The notes: generated by a model from the sequence alone, not told the origin. A stretch of DNA of 64,000 nt from Arcobacter siniprincipis (GCF_048571125.1 NZ_CP182343.1:124001-188000), one strand, 5' to 3'. Shown: positions 8,338 through 17,117, counted from the stretch's first letter. Translations and numbers: made by a program.

Positions 8338-9918
8338 TTGGATTTTAATACCATAAAAAAAATGGATGATGCAAGAGACAAGTCTCTTCCTAGTTTTGCA
8401 AAACTTTCTCTTGCATTATTGTTTATAGTTATTGTATTTTTGTGGAGTTATTCTTCACATGAGGAACTACCTAATAACAGCTTTTTGATTATTGGTGCTG
8501 TATTTGGTGCTTACATGGCAATGAATATTGGTGCAAATGATGTTGCTAATAATGTGGGGCCAGCTGTTGGTGCCAAAGCTATGACACTTATGTGGGCTAT
8601 TGTTATTGCAGCTATTTTTGAAGCTCTGGGTGCTTTAGTTGCTGGTGGTGATGTTGTTAATACTATAAAAAAAGGAATTATTAATCCAGCTCTAATCTCT
8701 AATCCACAAATTTTTGTTTGGGCTATGACAGCTGCTTTATTATCTGCTGCTTTGTGGCTTAATTTTGCGACATCAATTGGTGCTCCTGTTTCTACTACTC
8801 ACTCAATTGTTGGTGGAGTTATGGGTGCTGGTATTGCAGCTGCTGGTTTTGACATTGTTTCATGGGAAACAATGGGTAAGATTGCCGCATCTTGGGTTAT
8901 TTCACCGATTTTAGGTGGTGTTATCGCTGCACTGTTTTTATATTTTATTAAAAAAAATATTATGTTTAAAGATGAGAAATTAGATTCAGCAAAGAAATTT
9001 GTTCCTTTATTAATTGCCTTTATGACATGGGCTTTTTCTACATATATTATTTTAAAAGGTTTAAAACATCTTATTAAAGTAGATTTTGTTACTGCTTTAA
9101 TTCTTGGTCTTATTATTTCAATTGTTGTTTTTATTCTTGTTAAACCTTTGATTGCAAAAAAATCATTAAAATTAACAGATAATAGAATAAGTGTAAATAG
9201 TTTGTTTAATATTCCTTTGATTTTTGCTGCTGCTTTATTATCTTTTGCCCATGGTGCAAATGATGTTGCAAATGCTATTGGTCCATTGGCTGCTATTAAT
9301 GATGCTGTAATGAATGCTACAATTTCATCAAAAGTTGGTATTCCATTATGGGTTATGGCTGTTGGTGCTATTGGTATTGCTATTGGTTTAGCACTTTATG
9401 GTCCTAGACTTATAAAAACAGTTGGTTCAGAAATTACTGAGCTTGATCAAGTAAGAGCTTTTTCTATTGCAATGGCAGCTGCAATTACTGTTATTATTGC
9501 TTCTCAACTAGGACTTCCAGTCTCTTCTACTCATATTGCTGTTGGTGGTGTATTTGGAGTTGGTTTTTTAAGGGAATGGTTAGATTCATCTGAAGAAAAA
9601 TTCTTAAAAGAAATCAGAGGTAAGTTTAAAAAAGATAAAAATCAACTTGATAAATATCAATTGGAATTAAATCAACTTGCTGCTAAAGATTCTAAGTCAA
9701 AAATTGATTATAAAAGAATAGTTGAATTATACAATTTGATTGATGAAAAAGATGAAAAAGTTAAACTAGAGAGAAAAGAGTTCAAATCAGCTAAACGAAT
9801 AAAATATGTTAAAAGAGATGCAATTAAAAAAATTATTGCAGCTTGGATAATTACTGTTCCTGCTGCTGCTTTTGTATCTGCTACCATCTTTTTTATGATA
9901 AAAGGTATGATGCTTTAA
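8338..9918 (+). CDS. PitA-family inorganic phosphate permease
   Basis: A 526-residue membrane protein of the Pit family, which takes up phosphate (as metal-phosphate) with protons or sodium. The two inverted PHO4 repeats are visible as GANDVANNVGPAVG (near residue 62) and GANDVANAIGPLAA (near residue 308), each with STTHS/STHI-type re-entrant segments. A charged cytoplasmic loop of about 75 residues lies near residues 420-495 before the last helix. The start is a TTG at 8338 with AAAAGGA five bases upstream; no ATG gives a better start. No PhoU-like partner gene (DUF47) lies beside it. Confidence 0.92.
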   Translation: MDFNTIKKMDDARDKSLPSFAKLSLALLFIVIVFLWSYSSHEELPNNSFLIIGAVFGAYMAMNIGANDVANNVGPAVGAKAMTLMWAIVIAAIFEALGALVAGGDVVNTIKKGIINPALISNPQIFVWAMTAALLSAALWLNFATSIGAPVSTTHSIVGGVMGAGIAAAGFDIVSWETMGKIAASWVISPILGGVIAALFLYFIKKNIMFKDEKLDSAKKFVPLLIAFMTWAFSTYIILKGLKHLIKVDFVTALILGLIISIVVFILVKPLIAKKSLKLTDNRISVNSLFNIPLIFAAALLSFAHGANDVANAIGPLAAINDAVMNATISSKVGIPLWVMAVGAIGIAIGLALYGPRLIKTVGSEITELDQVRAFSIAMAAAITVIIASQLGLPVSSTHIAVGGVFGVGFLREWLDSSEEKFLKEIRGKFKKDKNQLDKYQLELNQLAAKDSKSKIDYKRIVELYNLIDEKDEKVKLERKEFKSAKRIKYVKRDAIKKIIAAWIITVPAAAFVSATIFFMIKGMML

Positions 9919-9941
9919 ATTTTAAATTTTCTTAATTAATG

Positions 9942-9978
9942 TTCCTTATGATAACATTTCATAAATTATCATGAGGAA
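9942..9978 (+). promoter_or_regulatory. Hairpin covering the ribosome binding site of the AEC permease gene
   Basis: TTCCTTATGATAA (9942-9954) pairs with TTATCATGAGGAA (9966-9978): 13 bp with a single G-U pair and an 11-base loop. The right arm contains GAGGA, the only good Shine-Dalgarno sequence before the next gene. It could be a weak terminator of pit, since it starts 24 bases after the pit stop, but no T tract follows. It could equally control translation of the next gene. Confidence 0.6.
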
Positions 9979-9984
9979 TATTTC

Positions 9985-10902
9985 ATTCAAGCTTTAATCT
10001 CAGTTGCTACTATTTATTTGTTTATTTTAATTGGTTTTGTTTTTAAAAAATCTTTTAAAGGTGAAGTAAATGAAAGAACTTTAGTATTATTAAATTTATA
10101 TTTTCTTCAGCCTTTACTTGTGTTTTGGGGATTAACTAGAGCTCCTATTAGTAAAGATTTTCTTCTTACACCTGTAGTTAGTGGAATATCTCTTTTACTT
10201 GTTTTAGTTATTGTATATTTTTATTCTTTGAAGTTTTTTAAAAAAGATGTTCAAGATAAATCTATTTTTTTGGCTTCATCTTTAGTTGGTAATACTGGTA
10301 ATTTAGGTATTCCATTAGGAATAGCTATTTTTGGTTTACAAAGTGTTCCTTATACTTCTATTATTAATATTGTTAATATATTTTATATGTATATATTTTC
10401 TGTTTATTTTTTTACAGGAGAAAAATTTAATATAAAATCTTCTCTAAAAGCAATTTTTAAAATGCCTGCAATTCATGTAACTTTTATTGCCATACTATTC
10501 AATTATTATGATTTACATATTAATGCAGACTTTGAAAAATTTTTCACAATGGGAGCATATACAGCTATTGTTATGCAGTTAGTAATATTTGGAATCTTTA
10601 TGTCCGACGTTAAAATCAAATCGGCTAATTGGCATTTGGCACTTAATATCTCTTTGTTTAAACACTTTATTTTACCTTCTGTTGGTCTTTGTGTTATCTT
10701 TTTATTTGATTTACCAGCTATGGTTAGTGCGATTATATTTATGGAATTACTTGTTCCCCTTGCTGTTAATAATGTAAATCTTGCTTCTTTATATAAGTGT
10801 AAACCCATTGATGCAACTTTTTCTGTTTTAGTTAGTTCCCTTATCTTTGTGATTTTAACTTATGTTTATATACTTTTAATCAATTCTTTTTTTGGATTAT
10901 AA
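9985..10902 (+). CDS. AEC-family permease (auxin efflux carrier type)
   Basis: A polytopic membrane protein with about ten hydrophobic segments, of the AEC family (malate, auxin-like or amino acid exporters and importers). The first clean start codon is a TTG at 10018, which would give 294 residues but has no ribosome binding site and cuts into the first membrane segment. The frame is open further upstream, and an ATT codon at 9985 lies seven bases after GAGGA, which would add IQALISVATIYL. I therefore place the start at 9985 tentatively. The asparagine synthetase gene starts one base after its stop. The substrate is unknown; the coupling hints at an amino or dicarboxylic acid. Confidence 0.7.
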   Translation: MQALISVATIYLFILIGFVFKKSFKGEVNERTLVLLNLYFLQPLLVFWGLTRAPISKDFLLTPVVSGISLLLVLVIVYFYSLKFFKKDVQDKSIFLASSLVGNTGNLGIPLGIAIFGLQSVPYTSIINIVNIFYMYIFSVYFFTGEKFNIKSSLKAIFKMPAIHVTFIAILFNYYDLHINADFEKFFTMGAYTAIVMQLVIFGIFMSDVKIKSANWHLALNISLFKHFILPSVGLCVIFLFDLPAMVSAIIFMELLVPLAVNNVNLASLYKCKPIDATFSVLVSSLIFVILTYVYILLINSFFGL

Positions 10903-10903
10903 T

Positions 10904-12685
10904 ATGTGTGGAATATTAGGCTCTAATTTTATTTCAAACAATTTTGACTCAGCCTTAACTATTATGAATAATAGAGGGCCAGATTATTCTAAGGTTTTCA
11001 ATCATAAGAATTATCAATTTGGTCATACAAGATTGTCTATTATTGATGTTGATGATGAAGCCAATCAGCCTATGATATTTGATGATATTTTGATTGTTTT
11101 TAATGGTGAAATTTATAATTACAAAGAGTTAATAAAAGTTGAAAATCTTATTTGTAAAACATCCTCTGATACGGAAGTGATTATTAGGTTATATCAAAAG
11201 TATGGAATTGAGTTTTTAAATAAATTAAATGGTATGTTTTCCTTCGCAATTTTTGATTTAAAACTAGAAAAGTATTTTTGTGCTAGGGATAGATATGGGA
11301 AGAAACCATTTTTTTATTATTTCAAAGATAATAAATTTATCTTCTCTTCTTCTATTAAATCTATAATAGAAATATTGGGTTTTACTCCAAAATTAAATAA
11401 AGTTGCTTTATCTCAATATTTACAATATTTTGTTTCATTAAATGATTTAACTTTTTATAATGATATTAATAAATTAGAAGCCTCTTCTTATATGCTTGTG
11501 TCTAATAATGAGTTATTTATCAAAAAATATTATAAAATCAATACTTACAAAAAAGTTGTTGATGAAAAGCAAGCTTTAAATGATATAGAAGAGCTTTTAT
11601 TTAAAAGTGTTGAGTCTAGACTTGTAGGAGATGTGGAAGTAGGGAGCTTATTAAGTGGAGGAATTGACAGTTCACTTATATCTTCTTTGTATACAAATAT
11701 TACAGGAAAGCGTATCAACACTTTCTCTGTAGGATATAGTGACCATATAAGCTATTCTGAGCTTGATTATGCTTCTTTAGTATCAAAAGATATTAATTCT
11801 ATACATCATCCCTTAGAGGTATCTAGAAATGACTTTATTGATGTCTTTGATGAAGTTATTGATGCCCTAGAAGAACCCCATGCTGATAGTGCTGCTTTCC
11901 CTTTATATTGTCTTACAAAACTAATTAATAAAAAAGGAATAAAAGTTGTTTTGAGTGGTGAGGGTAGTGATGAACTTTTTTTAGGATATGACAATTATTC
12001 AAAATTTCTAAAATACTATAAGTTTAAAGAATCTTTATCAGCTGATCAAGATGGATTTTTAAAAGACATCATCTCTGCTTTGCAAAATAATACTAAAGAG
12101 AGTGAATACTTACGTAGAGTGGTTACTGATGAAAATATTTACAACTCTTTTGGTGAAATATATACTACTATACAAAAAAAACGTTTATTTAAACGACTTC
12201 CTACTTTCAAACAAGAAAAAGCAAAAAAAGATCCTGTTGATTGGATGAGTTATATTGATCTCAAAATTTGGTTAGGTCAGTCATTACTTTCTAAAGTTGA
12301 TAGAATTTCCATGGCAAACTCTATTGAGGTAAGAACACCGTTTTTAGATTTTAGGTTAGTTGATTATTTATTTAGTGTTGATACTAAATTAAAAACTGGA
12401 GATACAAATAAATATTTGTTAAAAAAGATTGCTAGTAAATATATTCCAGAAAAAATTATCAATAGAACTAAAAAAGGATTTAACTCTCCATATAATGAAT
12501 GGATTTTTAATAGTCATGGTGAAGACTTATTAAAAACTATTCTTAATGTTAATTATCAAACAAATTTATTCAATGAAGATTATGTTATTATGATTTATAA
12601 TCTTGCTAAAAATAATAAATTCAAACAACATTTTTGGTCTTTGTATATTTTTTCTTACTGGTTCAACAAAAATTATCTTATTTAA
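10904..12685 (+). CDS. asnB: Glutamine-hydrolysing asparagine synthetase
   Basis: A 593-residue AsnB that makes asparagine from aspartate, ATP and glutamine. The ATG at 10904 is chosen over the upstream TTG at 10892 because the class II amidotransferase needs Cys as residue 2, and this start gives MCGILG. The N-terminal glutaminase domain shows NNRGPD and FNGEIYNY; the synthetase domain has the ATP-pyrophosphatase loop SGGIDSSL at residue 251 and SGEGSDELFLGY. It starts one base after the AEC permease stop, so translation is probably coupled. Confidence 0.93.
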   Translation: MCGILGSNFISNNFDSALTIMNNRGPDYSKVFNHKNYQFGHTRLSIIDVDDEANQPMIFDDILIVFNGEIYNYKELIKVENLICKTSSDTEVIIRLYQKYGIEFLNKLNGMFSFAIFDLKLEKYFCARDRYGKKPFFYYFKDNKFIFSSSIKSIIEILGFTPKLNKVALSQYLQYFVSLNDLTFYNDINKLEASSYMLVSNNELFIKKYYKINTYKKVVDEKQALNDIEELLFKSVESRLVGDVEVGSLLSGGIDSSLISSLYTNITGKRINTFSVGYSDHISYSELDYASLVSKDINSIHHPLEVSRNDFIDVFDEVIDALEEPHADSAAFPLYCLTKLINKKGIKVVLSGEGSDELFLGYDNYSKFLKYYKFKESLSADQDGFLKDIISALQNNTKESEYLRRVVTDENIYNSFGEIYTTIQKKRLFKRLPTFKQEKAKKDPVDWMSYIDLKIWLGQSLLSKVDRISMANSIEVRTPFLDFRLVDYLFSVDTKLKTGDTNKYLLKKIASKYIPEKIINRTKKGFNSPYNEWIFNSHGEDLLKTILNVNYQTNLFNEDYVIMIYNLAKNNKFKQHFWSLYIFSYWFNKNYLI

Positions 12686-12695
12686 AAGGTTATAA

Positions 12696-13001
12696 ATGAC
12701 ACTACTTATTCCAACTGATTCTAATAATAGACATGAATGTATTATTTCAAGTATTGAAGAAAATAACTCATGGGCTTATGTAATTTTAAATGATGGACAA
12801 ATAATTTCATGTGATTTTTTTGATAGAAAAGAAGATGTAATTGAATGGATTGATTATGTAATTGTTTTAAATGATAAAGAATATATTTGGCCTTTTCTTA
12901 ATGAAAAAACTAAAGTTCTTATATCAAATAACGAAAAAAGTATTGATGAATTAATTGAATCTTTTCTTCTAAACAAACTTACTCTTTATACTCAAAATTA
13001 A
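12696..13001 (+). CDS. Small protein, possibly NifX/NifB-like fold
   Basis: A 101-residue acidic protein starting MTLLIPTDSNNRHECIISS, ten bases after asnB with AAAAGG upstream. The order of elements (an initial IPTD strand, a strand with a DGQI turn, then a VIVLND strand, a TKVLIS strand and a helix SIDELIESFLLNKL) resembles the dinitrogenase iron-molybdenum cofactor-binding (NifX-like) fold. The resemblance is weak and function is unknown. It is likely cotranscribed with asnB. Confidence 0.6.
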   Translation: MTLLIPTDSNNRHECIISSIEENNSWAYVILNDGQIISCDFFDRKEDVIEWIDYVIVLNDKEYIWPFLNEKTKVLISNNEKSIDELIESFLLNKLTLYTQN

Positions 13002-13060
13002 TAGCTAATATTTTATGTTTTTTAGTAAAAATTCATCAAAATATCCTATTTTTTAATTAT

Positions 13061-13103
13061 GTCTAGATTAATTTAGATATATCTAGATATAATTATCTAG
13101 ATA
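13061..13103 (+). promoter_or_regulatory. Operator-like TCTAGA repeat array before the ribbon-helix-helix gene
   Basis: TCTAGA at 13062, TTTAGA at 13072 and TCTAGA at 13082 are spaced exactly ten bases, followed by a perfect palindrome TATCTAGATA at 13094-13103. A -10-like TATTAT follows at about 13105. Short tandem sites one helical turn apart are typical operators of ribbon-helix-helix repressors such as MetJ and CopG, and the next gene encodes such a protein. Confidence 0.6.
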
Positions 13104-13121
13104 CTATTATATAAGGTCTGT

Positions 13122-13388
13122 ATGATGGAAAAAAGAAAAGTTGGAAGACCAATTCAAAAAATTGGTCGTGTAAAGATAGGAATGTCAATTGATGGTAAAA
13201 CTAATGAATATTTGACAGAATTAAGTGTAAATAGTGGCAAAACTAAAAGCAAAATTATAGAAGAATCTATTGCTTTGTATTATGAAAATAATAAAGAATT
13301 ACAAGATAAAATTATATTAGCTAATAAGATGAAAGATGATCCTTATTTCCATTTTAGAGATGTTTTAAAAAAATCTTTAGACAAATAA
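13122..13388 (+). CDS. Ribbon-helix-helix DNA-binding protein
   Basis: An 88-residue protein with a Lys/Arg-rich N-terminal arm, a beta strand RVKIGMSID (residues 18-26) and two helices GKTNEYLTELSVNSG and TKSKIIEESIALYYEN. This is the CopG/MetJ/Arc fold, which binds DNA as a dimer through the strand. A more acidic C-terminal tail follows. The start has two consecutive ATGs at 13122 and 13125. No toxin gene is adjacent, so it is probably a stand-alone autoregulated repressor rather than an antitoxin. It is convergent with the fumarate reductase-like gene, ending one base before it. Confidence 0.75.
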   Translation: MMEKRKVGRPIQKIGRVKIGMSIDGKTNEYLTELSVNSGKTKSKIIEESIALYYENNKELQDKIILANKMKDDPYFHFRDVLKKSLDK

Positions 13389-14129
13389 TTAAAAAGAATT
13401 TGGATTAAATCCAGTATCAAAATCATTATAATTATTGAACTCATTTAAGAAATCATTACTTTGAATTGTTGGATCTGAATATCCATTTTGAATCGACTTC
13501 ATTCTTAGATTCATAATGTCAGTTTTAGAATCTATAAATTGAGGACAAGAAATTGTACAATTTCCACATAAGGTACAATCCCATATTCCATTTACTTGAA
13601 TAGCATCGAGTTTTTGGGCTTTGTTCGCTTCTTTTTTATCATTTACATATCTAAGTACTCTTGTAAGGGCAAATGGACCTAGAAAGTCCTTATTTACACT
13701 ATATACTGGACAAGTACTATAACAACTTTGACATAAAATACAGGTACTTTGTAAATCTATTAGTTTTTCATCTTCTTTTTTTATATTAATATCTTGAAAT
13801 TTTTCAATAAATGCCTTACTTTTATATAAAAGTTTTGCTGTTTGTTCTAAATCTACAACTAAATCCTTTATAATAGTGCCATTTTTTAGAGGTTTTATTG
13901 TGATATCATCATTTAATTTGCATTTACAGGCTAAAACTTCTTTATCATTTACCAAAATACTACATGAACCACAAATTCCACTTTTACATCCACTTCTGTA
14001 AGTTAAGGTAGAATCTATGTTTTCTTTTATATATTCTAGGGCTTCAAGAGTAGAAATATTCTCTTTATCAATTTTATATTGTTTCATATAATTTTCTTTA
14101 TCATTTCTTCTCTTTATACTTATTATCAT
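13389..14129 (-). CDS. Fumarate reductase/succinate dehydrogenase-like iron-sulfur subunit
   Basis: A 246-residue FrdB/SdhB-like protein. The N-terminal ferredoxin fold has the [2Fe-2S] motif CKSGICGSC plus a later Cys; the C-terminal part has CILCQSCYSTCP and CTLCGNCTISCP. In classical SdhB the second of these lacks one Cys and holds a [3Fe-4S] cluster; here all four are present, so a [4Fe-4S] cluster is expected. The ATG overlaps the flavoprotein stop (ATGA). No membrane anchor subunit or CCG-domain subunit is next to it, so the physiological electron partner is unknown. Confidence 0.82.
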   Translation of the reverse strand: MIISIKRRNDKENYMKQYKIDKENISTLEALEYIKENIDSTLTYRSGCKSGICGSCSILVNDKEVLACKCKLNDDITIKPLKNGTIIKDLVVDLEQTAKLLYKSKAFIEKFQDINIKKEDEKLIDLQSTCILCQSCYSTCPVYSVNKDFLGPFALTRVLRYVNDKKEANKAQKLDAIQVNGIWDCTLCGNCTISCPQFIDSKTDIMNLRMKSIQNGYSDPTIQSNDFLNEFNNYNDFDTGFNPNSF

Positions 14130-15715
14130 AATGCTTCTTCAAGCTTATATTCAAATCTCTCTTTAATATTTTGAAAAGTTGATATCTTTTGATATTCTTT
14201 ATTTATTTGTTTATAGTCTTTTCTAAAATGTGAACCTCTTGATTCTCTTCTTTTTAGTGCAGATTGGCATACAAGTTTTGATAAAATTAATAAATTACCT
14301 AATTCAATATAATCAACGATATTTTTATTATATTTTTTGCTTTTATTTTCTATTCCAGTATTTTTATATTCTTCTTCAAATTTTTTAATCAAAAGATGAA
14401 GTTTTTTTAAATCATTATCTGTTCTATATAATCCTGCATAATTAAACATTGCTTCACTTAAATCATTTTTTATTTTATAAATAGACTTTCCAAGCTTTTT
14501 TTCTAGTATGAGATTTATTACATTGAATTCTATTTTATTAGGAATATTTGTCTCTTTTTTTAAGGATATTTCAGCAGCATTATTTCCCGCTATTTTGCCA
14601 AAAGTTATAATTTCTAATAGGGAATTTCCTCCTAGTCTATTTGCACCATGTGTATTATTCTGCGCGACTTCTCCACAGGCATAGATATCTTTTATTGATG
14701 TTTCACATGAAACATCAGTTAAAATGCCACCCATTGTATAATGCACTGCAGGAACAATAGGAATCAAATCCTTATGAACATCTAGATTCATAATGTCTTT
14801 TATAAGTTTATGTTCTTGGGGCATTTTCTCTTTTATTATATTAGCATTAATATGTCGCATATCTAAATATACATTTTCCCCATTATCTATTTTTATCTTA
14901 ATAGCTCTTGCTACTTCATCTCTTGTAGTTAATTCATCTACAAATCTATTTCCTTCATCATCAATCAAAAAAGCACCTTCTGCTCTAGCACTTTCACTAA
15001 TTAAAGTATTAGTACCTTTAAGTGCAGTAGGGTGAAATTGTATGAATTCTAGATTTGATAGTGTAATTCCATGTTTAAAAGCAATTACAAGCCCATCACC
15101 TGTAGTTGAGACACTATTTGTTGTATGGGTCGAATATATATTCCCATAGCCTCCTGTTGCAACTATAAGAGTTTTGGAATATAAATCAATTACTTCACCA
15201 CTTAGTAGATTAAAAACCTTTATTCCTAAGTATTTATTTTCATTTATAATTAGATCAATTAAAGTGTGTTCATTTAAAAATTCTATATTATTTTTAATAC
15301 AATTATCATATAAAGTATGAATAATTTTAAGACCAGTATAATCAGAAGAATAACAAGTTCTTTTGGCCTTTGTTCCACCAAAATATCTTTGCGCTACTTT
15401 CCCACTATTATCTCTTGAAAATGGTACTCCTAATTCATCTAACCAAGTTATAGTTTTTTGAGCACTTTCACACATTTTTTTTATAGTATTAATATTGCCT
15501 AATTCTTTTGAAGATTTGTAAGTATCATTTATATGATTAGAAATAGAATCATTTTCATAGTCTAAAACACAATTTATTCCACCTTGTGCTTGAACTGTTT
15601 GTGAGTGAGTAGGGTAGGTTTTTGATATAACAAGTACTTTATTTGTTTTTTCTTTAGCACTTAATGCTGCACTTAATCCAGCACCACCAGAACCTACAAT
15701 TATTACGTCATACAT
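14126..15715 (-). CDS. Fumarate reductase/succinate dehydrogenase-like flavoprotein subunit
   Basis: A 529-residue FAD protein beginning MYDVIIVGSGGAGLSAALSA, with no export signal. Dicarboxylate-site motifs are intact: QFHPTAL, ESARAEGAFL, HYTMGGI and GANRLGGNSLLE. The position that is the covalent-FAD His in classical SdhA/FrdA (SHTVxAQGG) is Gln39 here (SQTVQAQGG), with a His two residues earlier. This suggests non-covalent FAD or a divergent attachment. It may catalyse fumarate reduction or succinate oxidation in the cytoplasm. L-aspartate oxidase (NadB) is a less likely reading because a dedicated iron-sulfur subunit is coupled to it. Confidence 0.82.
   Translation of the reverse strand: MYDVIIVGSGGAGLSAALSAKEKTNKVLVISKTYPTHSQTVQAQGGINCVLDYENDSISNHINDTYKSSKELGNINTIKKMCESAQKTITWLDELGVPFSRDNSGKVAQRYFGGTKAKRTCYSSDYTGLKIIHTLYDNCIKNNIEFLNEHTLIDLIINENKYLGIKVFNLLSGEVIDLYSKTLIVATGGYGNIYSTHTTNSVSTTGDGLVIAFKHGITLSNLEFIQFHPTALKGTNTLISESARAEGAFLIDDEGNRFVDELTTRDEVARAIKIKIDNGENVYLDMRHINANIIKEKMPQEHKLIKDIMNLDVHKDLIPIVPAVHYTMGGILTDVSCETSIKDIYACGEVAQNNTHGANRLGGNSLLEIITFGKIAGNNAAEISLKKETNIPNKIEFNVINLILEKKLGKSIYKIKNDLSEAMFNYAGLYRTDNDLKKLHLLIKKFEEEYKNTGIENKSKKYNKNIVDYIELGNLLILSKLVCQSALKRRESRGSHFRKDYKQINKEYQKISTFQNIKERFEYKLEEAL
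14699..14714. other. parS-like site 1
   Basis: TGTTTCACATGAAACA, one base from the ParB-binding consensus TGTTTCACGTGAAACA. It sits inside the flavoprotein gene, where the codons read VSCET, and its flanks extend the arms to GATGTTTCA and TGAAACATC. Confidence 0.65.
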
Positions 15716-15716
15716 G

Positions 15717-16139
15717 TTATTCCCAAAAGTCTTTTAAATTCTCTTGTACATCTGTTTTATCGTTGATTATTATTCCCTCAATGCTATCAAGTTTTTCTAA
15801 CAGAGATGATTTTTTTTCTTCTTTTACTTTATTAAAAGATTTATTAACTTCTTTAGGTAAATTTATCTCTTTATTTACAGTTGTGATTTCTTCTAACATA
15901 TCTAGTTCATTATCAATACTTATATTATTATTTAAAAAGTAATTAACAATTTCTTCATATTTTTTAAAGTCCATTAAAATAAAAGATGGTTTCCCATCTC
16001 TTAATATAACAGCTTTTTCTATCTTATCATTGTGTATAGAATCAAATACTAGTTTGCTTTTTCTTATTAATTGTGTTGAAGGAATCATTTCATTTGACTT
16101 ATATTGTAACAATGATTTTAAAGTATCTTTATTCATCAA
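15717..16139 (-). CDS. Phd/YefM-like protein of unknown role
   Basis: A 140-residue protein. The first 70 residues resemble Phd/YefM antitoxins: an initial helix, the stretch MIPSTQLIRKSKLVFDSI, then KAVILRDGKPSFILMDFKKYEEI, which matches the usual strand and helix. The acidic, Lys-rich C-terminal half is not recognised. No toxin gene is adjacent. The start overlaps the dehydrogenase gene by 11 bases and the flavoprotein gene starts one base after the stop. It therefore sits inside a metabolic operon, which is unusual for an antitoxin; it may be a conserved DNA-binding or assembly factor. Confidence 0.65.
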   Translation of the reverse strand: MMNKDTLKSLLQYKSNEMIPSTQLIRKSKLVFDSIHNDKIEKAVILRDGKPSFILMDFKKYEEIVNYFLNNNISIDNELDMLEEITTVNKEINLPKEVNKSFNKVKEEKKSSLLEKLDSIEGIIINDKTDVQENLKDFWE

Positions 16140-17058
16140 TAAATCCTTTTATATTATTATAAATACCTTCTATAAGTTTTTTTCTTGATTCAATAGAAGA
16201 CCAAGCAATATGTGGTGTAATAATTACATTATCATTTTCAAGAACTTCATTAAGAGGAGAATCTTCTTCTATTGGTTCAGTTGTAACCGTATCTATTGCA
16301 AAGTAAATATTTTTTTCCTTTAATATTTTTACTATGTCATATTCATTTATTATTCCACCACGGGCAACATTTATAACAATTGCATCATTTTTTAATAATT
16401 TCATGTTTTCATAGTTTAACAAATCTTTTGTTTTTTCATTTAATGGTGAGTGAATTGAAATAATATCTGATTCTGATATTAATGTTGTGAGATTAGTTGC
16501 ATCATAATTCGCATTATAATTCATACCAGAAGTTGAGTAATATTTTATGTTACAGCCAAATGCACTTGCAATCTGTGCGACTTTTTCACCAATATTTCCT
16601 AAACCAATAACTCCCCAAGTTTTTCCATCAAGTTCCATGAATGGGTTATCTATATGAGTAAAAATCTTTGATTTATGCCAATTACCATCTTTTACATAAG
16701 AAGAATAATAATCCATTTTTTGTATAAAGTTAAGTGCAAAAGATATTGTTAATTGTGCAACACTTGACGTTGAATACCCAGCTACATTTTTAACTTCTAT
16801 ACCTTTATGTTTAGCGTACTCTACATCAACATTATTCATACCAGTTGCACTTATGCAAATCAATTTTAACTCAGTAGCATCAATAACTTCTTTTGTTATA
16901 AGAACTTTATTGGTAATTGCAATATCACAATCCTTCAATCGTGCTATTGTTTCTTCTTCATTTGTGTAATCGTAGCAAACGAGTTCCCCAAATTGATTTA
17001 AAACACTTAAGTCCATATCTGAACCTAAAGTAGATCTATCTAAAATTACAACTTTCAT
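16129..17058 (-). CDS. D-2-hydroxyacid dehydrogenase
   Basis: A 309-residue NAD-dependent D-isomer 2-hydroxyacid dehydrogenase. The nucleotide-binding motif GVIGLGNIGEKVAQIA lies near residue 150; the catalytic Arg is in NVARGGIINE, the Glu in TTEPIEEDSP and the His in ITPHIAWSS. Substrate could be hydroxypyruvate/glycerate or D-lactate; length and motifs fit the HprA-like group. The gene overlaps the Phd-like gene by 11 bases and lies 59 bases downstream of phoH. Confidence 0.88.
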   Translation of the reverse strand: MKVVILDRSTLGSDMDLSVLNQFGELVCYDYTNEEETIARLKDCDIAITNKVLITKEVIDATELKLICISATGMNNVDVEYAKHKGIEVKNVAGYSTSSVAQLTISFALNFIQKMDYYSSYVKDGNWHKSKIFTHIDNPFMELDGKTWGVIGLGNIGEKVAQIASAFGCNIKYYSTSGMNYNANYDATNLTTLISESDIISIHSPLNEKTKDLLNYENMKLLKNDAIVINVARGGIINEYDIVKILKEKNIYFAIDTVTTEPIEEDSPLNEVLENDNVIITPHIAWSSIESRKKLIEGIYNNIKGFIDE

Positions 17059-17117
17059 TTTGTATACCTTTACATATTATAGTATGTAAAGGTATCAAAA
17101 TTAAGCTAAAAATTTGA

